Made by a program: the position numbers and the translations under genes. This document shows positions 1 to 10,218 of a stretch of 64,000 nt of DNA, piece by piece. The DNA comes from Planctomycetota bacterium. Its GTDB lineage: Bacteria > Planctomycetota > Phycisphaerae > Phycisphaerales > UBA1924. Where the stretch lies: the NCBI GenBank assembly GCA_024280755.1, contig JAJRPN010000005.1, positions 1-64,000 on the forward strand. Reading direction: 5' to 3'. Each line of letters starts with the position of its first letter. Within the stretch, counting starts at the first letter, position 1. The notes below the pieces were generated by a model. That model saw only the letters and a program-made list of their open reading frames with translations, did not search any database and was not told where the DNA came from.

Positions 1-16
1 GTGTAGGGGGTGATTT

Positions 17-973
17 TCATTTGAAGTAGGGTTGGTATTCTTTGCCGAGTTGCTGCCATTCTTCGCCCTCGGCGGTGAGGACTTTGAGGATGAAGAGATC
101 ACGCTCGGTTGCGGAGTTGTTGTCACGGCGGGCTTCTAGGGCTCTTCGGAGTTTTACAAGTACTTCTATCTTTCGATCTGACTCGGTATTGACCCGGTCC
201 TCATCGACGAGCTTTATTGCTCTGGCCCAGCCATCTCGTGGTGGGTAGCCGTCGGTATTCGATTTTTTTTCTTTGTAGAGTCCCAATGTGTCACGAGGGC
301 CGTTGATAAACCATATAAGCATTGCTCGGAAGCTCATTTCTGGGTTCTCGATCTCATCTTGGCCTTCGCGATCTTTGCGATCTTGATCTAAAGTAAACTG
401 GTAGAATAACTCGTTATGGTCAAAGAGCCAATAGAAGTAATCAAGACTATCTGCTTCACGACCTTCTCTGTTTAGTTCTTTCAATAGTTCGAATCGGAGT
501 TCAATATTGGTCGAGTCTTCATCGAGCTGTCGCTGCATCTGGCGTGAGCGCGTCGTGCCCATCCTTGCAGCGTCTATCCATTCGATATGTGATGCCCTTG
601 ATTCATCAGAGGCGTGAGCAAGGCCTTTCAATCTTGTTAGGATACTATCGTGATAAAATACAAAGGTCGGCGTAGATGAAATCTGGAGGATTTCGTGGAG
701 GACGGGGTCTGACTCGCGGTCCATATACGCAACGATGATTCCAGATTTTTTGAGGTGTTCGACGAACTCTGGATCATTCCAGATTGATCTTGACCAGCTC
801 TCGGCAGCGAACCCGCCATCAGAAACAATGAAAATTATGTTCTTGGGCCCTGTGTGTTTTTTCTGTTCAAACGCTTCTGTGACAGAGAAGCCAGACAAAC
901 AGGCAATGTCTGGGGGAGCCGCGATGGATAAGGATGTACATACAATTACGATTGTGATAATAATGCGTAGCAT
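17..973 (-). CDS. Secreted thioredoxin-fold protein lacking the CxxC pair
   Basis: 318 aa with an N-terminal signal peptide (hydrophobic run to about residue 18, then AAPP). Residues about 40-125 read as a thioredoxin fold: a beta strand (NIIFIVSD), the active-site region, and the cis-proline strand SSTPTFVFYHD. Where thioredoxins have WCxxC this protein has WSRSI, so neither redox cysteine is present. The C-terminal half is charged and helical, possibly TPR-like. GGAGG sits 5 nt before the ATG. It lies downstream of fcl on the same strand and may be cotranscribed. It probably has a structural or binding role outside the cytoplasmic membrane; the exact role is unknown. Confidence 0.7.
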   Translation of the reverse strand: MLRIIITIVIVCTSLSIAAPPDIACLSGFSVTEAFEQKKHTGPKNIIFIVSDGGFAAESWSRSIWNDPEFVEHLKKSGIIVAYMDRESDPVLHEILQISSTPTFVFYHDSILTRLKGLAHASDESRASHIEWIDAARMGTTRSRQMQRQLDEDSTNIELRFELLKELNREGREADSLDYFYWLFDHNELFYQFTLDQDRKDREGQDEIENPEMSFRAMLIWFINGPRDTLGLYKEKKSNTDGYPPRDGWARAIKLVDEDRVNTESDRKIEVLVKLRRALEARRDNNSATERDLFILKVLTAEGEEWQQLGKEYQPYFK

Positions 974-1028
974 AATACCTCCGTATTTTTAAGTATACGG
1001 CATAGCGATGGCTTGCACAATATGAAAC

Positions 1029-2036
1029 TCACATTCGTGCTTCGGGGTTGGATTGGTTTTGGGTGAACCAGTCGATGGTTTGGTGTAATCCCTGTTCGAA
1101 GGTGACTTTGGCTTGCCAGTTGAGGAGGTCTTTGGCTCTTTGGACATCGAGGCATCGGCGGGGTTGGCCGTCGGGTTTGGTGGGGTCCCATTTGATTTTG
1201 TCGGCGATGGTGTCCTCGGTGGCAAAGCCGGTGAGTTTGGCGATCATGTTGACGAGATCTTTGATCGTGATCTCCATGTTGGTGCCCAGGTTGATCGGGG
1301 TTGGGTCGTCCATCTTCTCGGCGGCGGTGAGGAGGCCGTCGGCGCAGTCGTCGATGTAGAGGAACTCGCGTGATGCCGAGCCGGTACCCCAGACGGGGAG
1401 GAACTCGTCGCCGCGATCGAGGGCTTCGACGCATTTGCGGATGAGTGCGGGGATGACATGCGATGAATCGAGATTGAAGTTATCCCATGGGCCATACAAA
1501 TTGACCGGCAACACAAACGATGACTTCATGCCGTACTGAAGTTTGTAGGCATCGAGCATCTGCCATGCAGCTTTTTTGGCGACTCCATACGGCGCGTTGG
1601 TGACTTCGGGATAGCCGTTCCAAAGATTCTCTTCTTTGAACGGGATCGGGGTCATGTTTGGATAGGCACAGATGGTTCCGGTCTGGATGAACTTGCCGCC
1701 GCGTTCGATTAAGCCATCAACGCGTGCTTGCTCGATGAGGTGCAAAGCCATCGCCATGTTGGCGTAGAAGTATCGCCCGGGGTTTTTCATGTTCGCGCCG
1801 ATGCCTCCGACCTCGGCGGCCAGGTGGATGATCATCGTGGCTTTGTCTTTGCCAAAGCAATCGTTGTAGAGCGAGACGCAGGCGTCTTTTTCGGTCAGGT
1901 CATAGTTGGCCGAGCGGGGGATGAAGATTTGGTTGTCTTCTACGCCTCGGGCGTGGAGACCTTCGACGATGTGTCGGCCGAGGAACCCGGACCCGCCGGT
2001 GATGATGATGCGTTGGTTTGACCAGTTGACTGACAT
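1029..2036 (-). CDS. fcl: GDP-L-fucose synthase
   Basis: SDR-family epimerase/reductase converting GDP-4-keto-6-deoxy-mannose to GDP-L-fucose in the cytoplasm, the step after Gmd. The Rossmann motif GGSGFLG is near the N-terminus and the catalytic Y-x3-K pair appears as YGVAK. AAEVGGIGANMKNP and the following region are typical of the family. At 335 aa it has about the usual length. I chose the ATG at 2036 because AAAGGGG precedes it by about 8 nt; an upstream in-frame start at 2093 has no such site and would overlap the divergent gene. gmd lies 4.4 kb away on the same strand, so the two are split by unrelated genes. Confidence 0.93.
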   Translation of the reverse strand: MSVNWSNQRIIITGGSGFLGRHIVEGLHARGVEDNQIFIPRSANYDLTEKDACVSLYNDCFGKDKATMIIHLAAEVGGIGANMKNPGRYFYANMAMALHLIEQARVDGLIERGGKFIQTGTICAYPNMTPIPFKEENLWNGYPEVTNAPYGVAKKAAWQMLDAYKLQYGMKSSFVLPVNLYGPWDNFNLDSSHVIPALIRKCVEALDRGDEFLPVWGTGSASREFLYIDDCADGLLTAAEKMDDPTPINLGTNMEITIKDLVNMIAKLTGFATEDTIADKIKWDPTKPDGQPRRCLDVQRAKDLLNWQAKVTFEQGLHQTIDWFTQNQSNPEARM

Positions 2037-2125
2037 ATATAAATCCCCTTTGGATAGGTTACTCTTGGAGCCAGAATCATAGAGCCGATACAATGGGTTG
2101 TGTATATTTCAATCAGAAGGACCCC

Positions 2126-3382
2126 ATGACCAAAGAACGACCTCAACGATCCCGCAGCCTCGTCGGCTGGCTCCGCCGACGGGCTTTGCCCATGAGCGCC
2201 AAGTTGTGCTCGCTTGTTGGGCTGATGATTCTTGGGTTATGGATCGCGGGGCGGGTGCTCACCGATCAGTATCAGTGGTCGCAGTATCTTTGGTGGGTGC
2301 CGCCGATTTGGATGATTGGGTTGGCATGGATGTGCCTGGGAATGTCGGCGTTCTTGGCGATTTTCTCGCGTCGACTAGGAGGATTACTCCTTCGCCCAGT
2401 ATTGCTTCTCGCTTGCGTTGGATGCACTGGATATTTGATGATTGGTGTGTGGCACATACACCGGGCGGTGTTGCCCTCTGAACGAACAGACGATGCGATT
2501 CGGATCGCGCACTGGAACCATGCCGGCCAGCCTGTTTTGCAAACCGGCTGGGAGCAAGCATTGCTTGACCAGGGTGTCGACATCGTCTTGATCACAAATG
2601 CCCAGTGGGGTACACCACGACAAGACATTTTAAACAACTTCGCTTCATATGCGCCCGAAGAAAAAGAACGCTGGATCAACTACTCGTACAAGATTCATGG
2701 AGACCCATCACATTTTTGGGTTCAAGACAACGCACTCATCGCATCACGATATCCCATGATCCGAACCGGGATCATACACTTCGGCTCTGCAAAGCGCCAA
2801 AAACTGTTCAATCATTCGAGCTCAAACCTTGGGTGGATTCTGTTTATCGAGCTGAACATTGCTCCAAAATCAAATGCGAATGAAAACTCAACCACACCCA
2901 CGCCGATCCCATTTGTTGTGTGGCTTGTCGATCTTCCCTCAGATCCATACAACGCTCGCCAACTCAGCATGCAAAGAACAAGAGATGCAATTGATTCATG
3001 GACCGGCACGAGTTGGAATATGGGTCGTCATGTTTGGGAGCAAAGGACCACACCGGCCGATTTATTCCCGGCTCCCGATCTGATCATTGGCGATTTCAAC
3101 ACCATACGAGGATCTGATTCGTTGACCAAACTTGCACCAGGAATGACCGAAGCGTTTTCGGCGGTGGGATACGGGCGGGCTCGATCTTGGACCCCTACGG
3201 ACAATCATCGAATCCGTCGTCAACTTTTCAAAGTCGCCGACTGGCATATTGATCTTTCACTTGTGGGGAATAACTGGAAACCCGCGCGGTATCGCCTTGA
3301 AGATGGAAGCCGATGGGGATCGACAGAGCATCGAATGCAAATAGTCGATATTTCACCTGTATTACCTAAAACTCAGGATTGA
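2126..3382 (+). CDS. Membrane-anchored EEP-fold protein, probably inactive
   Basis: About 418 aa. Three hydrophobic segments fill the first 110 residues, followed by an endonuclease/exonuclease/phosphatase (EEP) domain. The family blocks are visible but altered: IRIAHWNHAG (Asn block kept), DIVLITNAQW where active members have an L-Q-E type metal-binding Glu, IIGDFNTIRG (GDxN kept), and STEHR in place of the final S-D-H. AGAAGGA precedes the ATG at 2126, which I preferred over the ATG at 2093. An intact paralogue lies at 13730-14755. Substrate unknown; loss of the Glu suggests weak or no hydrolase activity. Confidence 0.75.
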   Translation: MTKERPQRSRSLVGWLRRRALPMSAKLCSLVGLMILGLWIAGRVLTDQYQWSQYLWWVPPIWMIGLAWMCLGMSAFLAIFSRRLGGLLLRPVLLLACVGCTGYLMIGVWHIHRAVLPSERTDDAIRIAHWNHAGQPVLQTGWEQALLDQGVDIVLITNAQWGTPRQDILNNFASYAPEEKERWINYSYKIHGDPSHFWVQDNALIASRYPMIRTGIIHFGSAKRQKLFNHSSSNLGWILFIELNIAPKSNANENSTTPTPIPFVVWLVDLPSDPYNARQLSMQRTRDAIDSWTGTSWNMGRHVWEQRTTPADLFPAPDLIIGDFNTIRGSDSLTKLAPGMTEAFSAVGYGRARSWTPTDNHRIRRQLFKVADWHIDLSLVGNNWKPARYRLEDGSRWGSTEHRMQIVDISPVLPKTQD

Positions 3383-3474
3383 TCTCTGCCGATAATCTGA
3401 TACGCTTGGTGTTCCCAAATCTGTTTGATTGGGACTCGATTATGAACTGATTTTAAAAACAGAGAAGAGGGAAC

Positions 3475-4860
3475 ATGAAAAACGCCATGAAGAACACATT
3501 GATGTGCGCCGCCATTCTTACAACTGGGCTTGCTGGGCCATTGGCTCTTGCTCAAGACAATCCAAGCCGGGGTGTCTCACAGGTCAACGATGGGAGTTTT
3601 AACTATCAGGGGTATCTTGAGTTTGAGGGTGTTCCTGCCAATGGCGACTTCTTCTTCGAAGTTCATCTGCTCGACTCCAACGGCGACGAGATCGATCCAC
3701 GCTTCGATCAACCCGGACCAATCACCGTCACCGATGGTTTGTTTGATATGGACATCCAGATGGGCGGCACACAAGCCGACGCCGAGTTTTTCTGGAAGAA
3801 CTACGGGCACCTCGTCAAAAAAATACGGATCATGGTCGGTACCGTCGAAGGCGGCCCATACACCACACTGAGCCCAGATGTTGAACTTGGTTCATCACCA
3901 CACGCACTCTGGTCACGCTTCGCGGGGGCGTTACAGTTTCCATACATAGATAGTCATTCAAATCTGTTTGCAAACCCAGAAACAATGATCAGCCTGCATA
4001 ACGAGTTTGGCGGAACGATTTTAAATCTCTCTGTTGGTGTGGAAACCGATGAGCCGACGCTTCGTGTAGCGGGGCAGACTCTCTTTGACGATTCAGTCTT
4101 TGGGTTTTATGCCGGCGAGTTGCAGGTAAATAGCCTCGATGAGTTTGCCGCCGTTGTTGGTATTTCAAAGGGATTCCCAATTCTGGGCGAACTGATTACT
4201 GATAACGGATTGAACTCGGCCGCTGTTTTGGGTGAAGTGAACTCTTTTTCTGATCCATTCTCGATTGCCGTCTGGGCGCTCAACCAGGCATCAGGAAACG
4301 CTGCCGCACTTGGTACTGGGAGTTACTCAGGCGATTTCAACAATGATGTTATTGTTCGCGGCGATCTTCGCGTGCAAGGCGAACCAACACGCGACTACGC
4401 ATCCAACAGCCCATCGCCAATTGGCCCACTGGCCTATGGATCCGTTTCTACGAATGGCAGTCTCATCTCGGGGACAGCGAACATTTCCTCTTCATGGGAT
4501 GCTATCAACTCTTGGTATCTCATCAGTGTCGCTGGCGAATCATTGGCCTGGCAAACCCATACAATCTCAGTTTCTGTAGTTGATTTCATTGAACCCCGCC
4601 TAGCTACATTCAGCAGCACCGGCGGCGACATTCTTGTGAAAATATGGGACATCAACTCAGGCAATGTTGCCGTGCAAGACAACTTCTCAATCGTTATCTA
4701 CGACTCAAACCCAACAGTGCTCAATCGCATCGCTGCACCCAACGGCATGGATGAAGACAAATACACCGAAAAGACCGGTGCACAACTCATTCAGACCCAG
4801 CCTCGCAACGAGCCAGTTGAGCCGTTTGAAAACTACGGCTCAGGCGTGACAGGCGACTAA
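3475..4860 (+). CDS. Secreted protein, first of a tandem paralogous pair
   Basis: 461 aa with a clear signal peptide ending near ALAQD. After it comes a beta-rich domain starting FNYQGYLEFEGVPANG and containing VTDGLFDMDIQMGG and PHALWSRFAGALQFPY, a type I associate with large secreted planctomycete proteins. A C-terminal domain from about residue 310 (NSPSPIGPLAYG ... VVDFIEPRLAT ... LVKIWDINSGN) is shared almost block by block with the next gene, while the middle is divergent. AGAAGAGGG lies upstream of the ATG. Likely exported by Sec and surface or matrix associated. No enzyme motif seen. Confidence 0.75.
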   Translation: MKNAMKNTLMCAAILTTGLAGPLALAQDNPSRGVSQVNDGSFNYQGYLEFEGVPANGDFFFEVHLLDSNGDEIDPRFDQPGPITVTDGLFDMDIQMGGTQADAEFFWKNYGHLVKKIRIMVGTVEGGPYTTLSPDVELGSSPHALWSRFAGALQFPYIDSHSNLFANPETMISLHNEFGGTILNLSVGVETDEPTLRVAGQTLFDDSVFGFYAGELQVNSLDEFAAVVGISKGFPILGELITDNGLNSAAVLGEVNSFSDPFSIAVWALNQASGNAAALGTGSYSGDFNNDVIVRGDLRVQGEPTRDYASNSPSPIGPLAYGSVSTNGSLISGTANISSSWDAINSWYLISVAGESLAWQTHTISVSVVDFIEPRLATFSSTGGDILVKIWDINSGNVAVQDNFSIVIYDSNPTVLNRIAAPNGMDEDKYTEKTGAQLIQTQPRNEPVEPFENYGSGVTGD

Positions 4861-4925
4861 CTAAACAATAATGCCAATCTGATTTTTCCATTTTCCATGG
4901 TGCCAATTGGCAAAGAACGGATACG

Positions 4926-4971
4926 ATAAGACATCACCCAAGAACAAGTGTGTTCTTGGGTGATGTCTTAT
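4926..4971. other. 21-bp perfect hairpin between two paralogous genes
   Basis: Bases 4926-4946 and 4951-4971 are perfect inverted copies separated by the 4-nt loop AGTG. There is no T-run on either strand, so it is not an ordinary intrinsic terminator. The 3' arm ends about 12 nt before the GAGGG ribosome-binding site of the downstream gene. It could stabilise or insulate one cistron's mRNA or bind a protein. Confidence 0.85.
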
Positions 4972-4992
4972 ATCAACAAAGAAGAGGGAATC

Positions 4993-6309
4993 ATGAATAT
5001 CAATCGCCTGCTCGCCGCCACACTTGTATCTACGCTCTGCCTGGGAGCATCCCCGACATTTGCTCAAAACGGCCCAACCCAAGACGGCCCAAGAGGTGTA
5101 GACACCCTTCTCGGGTACTCGTTTACCTACCAAGGCAACCTCGATGACGCCGGCGCCCCCGCCGACGGCGTGTATGACATGCGATTCTCGCTGTTCTCAT
5201 CGTCGGGTGTGCAGATCAACTCACCAGTCACCTATATCGGTATCACGGTGGTCGAAGGCCTGTTCACTGTTGATCTTGACTTTGATGCTGCGATCTGGAC
5301 TGACTTTGCCCAAATCGAAAAGTATCTCCAGATCGAAGTCCGCATCGGCGGCGGCGGTGGATACACAGCACTCACCCCACGGACACTTTTGAGTTCAGCC
5401 CCACACGCCAATGTCGCGCAAGTCGCACACGGGCTGACTTTCCCATACATCGAATCGCTCACCGGGTACACATTCGCAGATACCGCGATGGATCTGAGCA
5501 TAAACGAAGGCACCGCGTTGCGATTGCAATCATCCATGATCAATGCGCCCACACTTCTTGTTGTAGGCGATAATCCATACGCCGTTAGTTTCTTTAATCA
5601 CACAGCCCTCTTCAATGATGCTGACACCCATCTTGGACTTGTGTCCGTGGCTTCTGGGCATAGCCTTGTCGGTATCAATAAATCACCGACCGGGGCATCC
5701 GCGGTTCTCGGTGCTGTCCAGTTCCCTGCCACTGAAACTACCGCTGCAGTCTACGCGGAGGGGCTCTCCACTTCCGCCTTCCTTGCCCGAGGTAATCACG
5801 CTGGACTCTTCAATGGCGATCTCCATGTCAATAACGGACAGGTTACCAAAGATTATAACTTTTCACCCTCTCCGATGGCACCTGCAGCCTACGGGTTTGT
5901 GGTTTTCGATGGCACAATCGGTTCGGGCACGGCAAATATGAGTGTGGTTTGGAATGCAGCCTCCTCCCAGTATGAAATTTCACTCAGCGACCAAACTCCT
6001 AGTTTTATCACACACACTTCTGTAGTGACTGTCGTGGACATATTTGAGCCGCGTGTAGCAACCACCAATGTCATTTCTGGAAATATCGTTGTTAAAATAT
6101 GGGACATTGACTCGGGCAATATCGCCGTCCAAGATAACTTCCAGATTGTCATTTTCAATGCCAACCCAAACGCAGCCCTCAGACTCAGCCCGGTGCCTGC
6201 CGGTATGGACCCTGAATACTACTATCAACAGACCGGAACCACTCCACCACAAGTTCCATATGCGGCACCTGTAGAAATGCCTGAGCCGGCTTCAGTGATT
6301 CGCGAGTAA
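4993..6309 (+). CDS. Secreted protein, second of the tandem paralogous pair
   Basis: 438 aa. The signal peptide ends at about PTFAQN. FTYQGNLDDAGAPADGVYD and VVEGLFTVDLDFD match the N-terminal domain of the preceding gene, and the C-terminal block (NFSPSPMAPAAYG ... VVDIFEPRVAT ... VVKIWDIDSGNIAVQDNF) matches its C-terminal block; the central region has drifted. GAAGAGGG before the ATG at 4993 decides the start; an ATG at 4948 lies in the loop of the hairpin and was rejected. Probably a duplicated surface protein. Function unknown. Confidence 0.75.
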   Translation: MNINRLLAATLVSTLCLGASPTFAQNGPTQDGPRGVDTLLGYSFTYQGNLDDAGAPADGVYDMRFSLFSSSGVQINSPVTYIGITVVEGLFTVDLDFDAAIWTDFAQIEKYLQIEVRIGGGGGYTALTPRTLLSSAPHANVAQVAHGLTFPYIESLTGYTFADTAMDLSINEGTALRLQSSMINAPTLLVVGDNPYAVSFFNHTALFNDADTHLGLVSVASGHSLVGINKSPTGASAVLGAVQFPATETTAAVYAEGLSTSAFLARGNHAGLFNGDLHVNNGQVTKDYNFSPSPMAPAAYGFVVFDGTIGSGTANMSVVWNAASSQYEISLSDQTPSFITHTSVVTVVDIFEPRVATTNVISGNIVVKIWDIDSGNIAVQDNFQIVIFNANPNAALRLSPVPAGMDPEYYYQQTGTTPPQVPYAAPVEMPEPASVIRE

Positions 6310-6334
6310 TCTGCGCCCTACTTTGACTCGAAGA

Positions 6335-6398
6335 GCAAAGCAGGTCTTCTGGATGCCGCTCGTTCCTGCTTTGCCCTTCGGGTCAATGCAGGGCATCC
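6335..6398 (+). other. Interleaved inverted repeats in a 3' untranslated region
   Basis: GCAAAGCAGG (6335-6344) pairs with CCTGCTTTGC (6365-6374), and GGATGCC (6351-6357) pairs with the GGGCATCC block (6391-6398). The two stems interleave, so they would compete or form an H-type pseudoknot just ahead of the terminator. Confidence 0.55.
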
Positions 6399-6405
6399 AA
6401 CACTA

Positions 6406-6442
6406 TAAAAAAAGCCCCGACCGATTGGACGGGGCTTTTTTA
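6406..6442. terminator. Bidirectional intrinsic terminator
   Basis: Stem AGCCCCG (6413-6419) with CGGGGCT (6430-6436), with an A-run on the left and a T-run on the right. It works in both directions and sits between the convergent secreted-protein gene and gmd. Confidence 0.92.
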
Positions 6443-6462
6443 TATGTACTCTTCAAATCGTT

Positions 6463-7521
<1,059 letters not shown>

Positions 7522-7711
7522 GGTTGGGTCTTCCGCTTAGGGTTGGTCTCGTCCGAGATGGTTATCTCGATGCGTATCTCTTGGTTGAGTCGTATTGTTG
7601 GAACATCGGCTCACAAAGCCACTCGATTGACTGAGAATTGCGATTGATTCGGATCCTTTGTACGCAATTTTACCATGCAAGATCGGAAATCTTCGCCAGA
7701 TTCCGTTCAAT

Positions 7712-9067
7712 TCACGGATGTGATGCCTGTTGAATCTGGGTCTCAACTGGCTGAGCACTCAGCATTGAACCAGTTGTAAGCACCCCGAGCATGATGGCCA
7801 ACGCGATCGAGCCGAGCAAGATTCGGCGGGTGTATTGAGTAATCGATGCAGATCGAGTAATGATCAACACCATCATGATCAAAAGCATGGGTTCATGATA
7901 CCGCTGCCAACTGGCATGGTTCGCGCTCTGGGCGAGCGTGAAGGCGATCAAGGCGCCGATCCAGATCCACGCATCGCGTCGGCTGGCAAGATCGAGCCAG
8001 ACGACTAAGGCGATAGAGCCAACGATCGAGCCGAGCATGAAGATGGGTGAACGATCGGCAATCGTGGGGATCTTGGCGATCAACTGCCACCACCCGCCAT
8101 ATCGGCCGGCATCGTATGAATAAGAGGACGCCGGCACAACACCAAGCACACAACCAACGCACGCTGCGAAAAAAATCCATGCCCACTGGTGCTTCCAGGT
8201 CTCTTTAAATCGAGGCCAAAGCATTGGGAAGAAGAATAGGCTCAAGATTGAGAGCTGAGTCAATACAAACCCAGGTGTTGCTGTGTTTGGGCCTTGATGC
8301 ATATCTTGAAATGTTGGAGGCACCAACCCGCCCCACATCACCATGAACCACACGAGTGCAGTACACGCAGGGATCGTACAGGCGAGCGCGATGAAGGTTC
8401 GCCCGGTGCGATCGACACATGACGAGAACAAGTTACGCAGCGTAGGTGTAGTGCTTGACGAACCAAGCCATGCACTGAGCCAGATGATGCCCGCTGCCCA
8501 GATATGAATCTGCCTCATCCAGATGAGTGCGAAAAGGACAATGCCTGAGAGTGCCCAAGTTTTCCAACTTGGGTTTGGCCTGAGCGAAAGCAAGAGAATC
8601 ACAAGCACGCCGAGCCAGCCGGCATTGTCAGGCAAGAGCCAGATACCCGGATAGAGAACATACATCGACACGAGCATCGGCAGCATGATAACAACCGCTG
8701 CTTTGCCGAACTTGGCAGCGACTGTCCATGTCAACACCATAAAAAACACAAGCGTCCAAACGCTTGCGACGAGTTGAGTCCCCATATGCCCAACCCCTGC
8801 TTTGACAACAGGCGAAAGGGCGAGGTGATAGCCGGGTGTGGTCGCCGATTCATAATCTGAGAGATCAGGGCTGGGAAGTTGATCTGCGAACTGCTGGATC
8901 ACAAGCCAATGAAAGTTGAGATCATCCGCTGCTCCTCGCCCAGAAAGATTCCCAGAAAGGATGACCGACCAACTCAACACAAGAAAGAGAAGCGAAACCA
9001 TTGCAGTCGCCCAGATCTGGGCCTTGGTGTTTATCGACGGATTTTCTGAATCAGAAAGCTTGTGCAT
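7712..9067 (-). CDS. Polytopic membrane protein, possible GT-C glycosyltransferase
   Basis: About 451 aa with roughly 10-12 hydrophobic segments. The first long external loop carries an acidic pair and histidine (ADDLNFH) and then TTPGYHLALSPV, an arrangement like the first loop of GT-C enzymes. RQIHIWAAGIIW recalls the R-Q-x-x-x-W stretch of ALG10-type glucosyltransferases. Both resemblances are from memory and weak. An in-frame GTG at 9094 is an alternative start; neither start has a good ribosome-binding site. It is divergent from the UbiA-type gene. A role using a polyprenyl-phosphate sugar donor would fit, but the specific reaction is not shown. Confidence 0.6.
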   Translation of the reverse strand: MHKLSDSENPSINTKAQIWATAMVSLLFLVLSWSVILSGNLSGRGAADDLNFHWLVIQQFADQLPSPDLSDYESATTPGYHLALSPVVKAGVGHMGTQLVASVWTLVFFMVLTWTVAAKFGKAAVVIMLPMLVSMYVLYPGIWLLPDNAGWLGVLVILLLSLRPNPSWKTWALSGIVLFALIWMRQIHIWAAGIIWLSAWLGSSSTTPTLRNLFSSCVDRTGRTFIALACTIPACTALVWFMVMWGGLVPPTFQDMHQGPNTATPGFVLTQLSILSLFFFPMLWPRFKETWKHQWAWIFFAACVGCVLGVVPASSYSYDAGRYGGWWQLIAKIPTIADRSPIFMLGSIVGSIALVVWLDLASRRDAWIWIGALIAFTLAQSANHASWQRYHEPMLLIMMVLIITRSASITQYTRRILLGSIALAIMLGVLTTGSMLSAQPVETQIQQASHP

Positions 9068-9192
9068 CGCAGACCATATCGGCTCGATGGGCACCGGGTT
9101 GATGGTTTGATATACAATGTTGGTCTTCTGTACCTGATTTGTGCGAACTCTTGAGCCGATCGGGGCGTTATGTCGATGGATTCAGAGCAACC

Positions 9193-10218
9193 ATGAGTAC
9201 AACACCAACCACAACACCCCCATCCAATAGTGAACCCGATACTGATTCGCCAGCCGGTGGCTTAGTCGCGGGGATGATCCGCCTGGCGCGTCCGCACCAG
9301 TGGACCAAGGGCATCTTTGTGCTTATCGGTCCTTTGTTTGCCATCGCTGACGGCAAGCTTCAAGACATGCCCCGCACCGAACTTGCGCTGGCTGTTGGAC
9401 TTACATTTCTTGGGTTCTGTCTCGCAGCTTCAGGCTGCTATGTGTTTAATGATCTCGCAGATGTCGAACGCGATCGCGCCCACCCACGCAAAAAACGACG
9501 CCCACTCGCCTGTGGACAGGTCCCTGTCGGGCTGGCGAAGGTCTTTGGGGTTGGATTGCTCTTCGTGAGCCTATTTAGTGTGATCGGTGTGCCCGCAGAG
9601 CTCAGATTTTGGGTTTTAGGGCTGATCATCCTCTATATCATCAATGTGATGGCCTATTCGTCGGGACTCAAGCACATTGTAATTGTCGATGTACTCTCGC
9701 TCTCATCTGGATTCGTGCTTCGAGTGCTTGGCGGCTGTGCTGCGGTAGGGGTTGCCCCATCGACCTGGCTGCTCAATGCGACATTATTTTTAAGTATGTT
9801 TTTAGCCTTCGGCAAACGGCTCGGCGAACGCAGACATCTGGGCTCTGAAGAAGACGCAACCGCTGTTCGTGATGTCCAACAACACTACTCCGATCAAATG
9901 CTCCGTATGTTTGTGGTAGTGACCGGCGTTGCAACTCTTTTAACTTACACAGGTTATGTGCAAAGCCAAGAGCTTCAATATATGTACACCTTTGCCACTA
10001 GACAAGGTAGTCTAGATGGCGGGTTTGGGATGAACCTGCTCTGGATCACCGTCGCTCCTGCGACTTTGGCCCTCTTACGAACGATCACATTACTCATGCG
10101 TGGGCGATTTGACGATCCGACAGAGTTAGCACTTAAAGACAACATGGTTCGGCTCACCGGGCTGATTTTTGTGGCTTCAACGGTGATTGTGATCTGGATT
10201 CAGACGAATCCTGCCTGA
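9193..10218 (+). CDS. UbiA-family polyprenyl-phosphate phosphoribosyltransferase-like protein
   Basis: 341 aa integral membrane prenyltransferase-fold protein. The first Asp motif is NDLADVERDRAHPRKKRRP, the form seen in decaprenyl-phosphate 5-phosphoribosyltransferases rather than in quinone or heme O prenyltransferases. LARPHQWTKGIFVL at the N-terminus also fits. Such enzymes attach phosphoribose from PRPP to a polyprenyl phosphate, the first step to a lipid-linked arabinose or ribose donor. The DprE1/DprE2 epimerase partners are not in the window. I used the ATG at 9193; an upstream in-frame start at 9139 would overlap the divergent promoter region. Confidence 0.75.
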   Translation: MSTTPTTTPPSNSEPDTDSPAGGLVAGMIRLARPHQWTKGIFVLIGPLFAIADGKLQDMPRTELALAVGLTFLGFCLAASGCYVFNDLADVERDRAHPRKKRRPLACGQVPVGLAKVFGVGLLFVSLFSVIGVPAELRFWVLGLIILYIINVMAYSSGLKHIVIVDVLSLSSGFVLRVLGGCAAVGVAPSTWLLNATLFLSMFLAFGKRLGERRHLGSEEDATAVRDVQQHYSDQMLRMFVVVTGVATLLTYTGYVQSQELQYMYTFATRQGSLDGGFGMNLLWITVAPATLALLRTITLLMRGRFDDPTELALKDNMVRLTGLIFVASTVIVIWIQTNPA

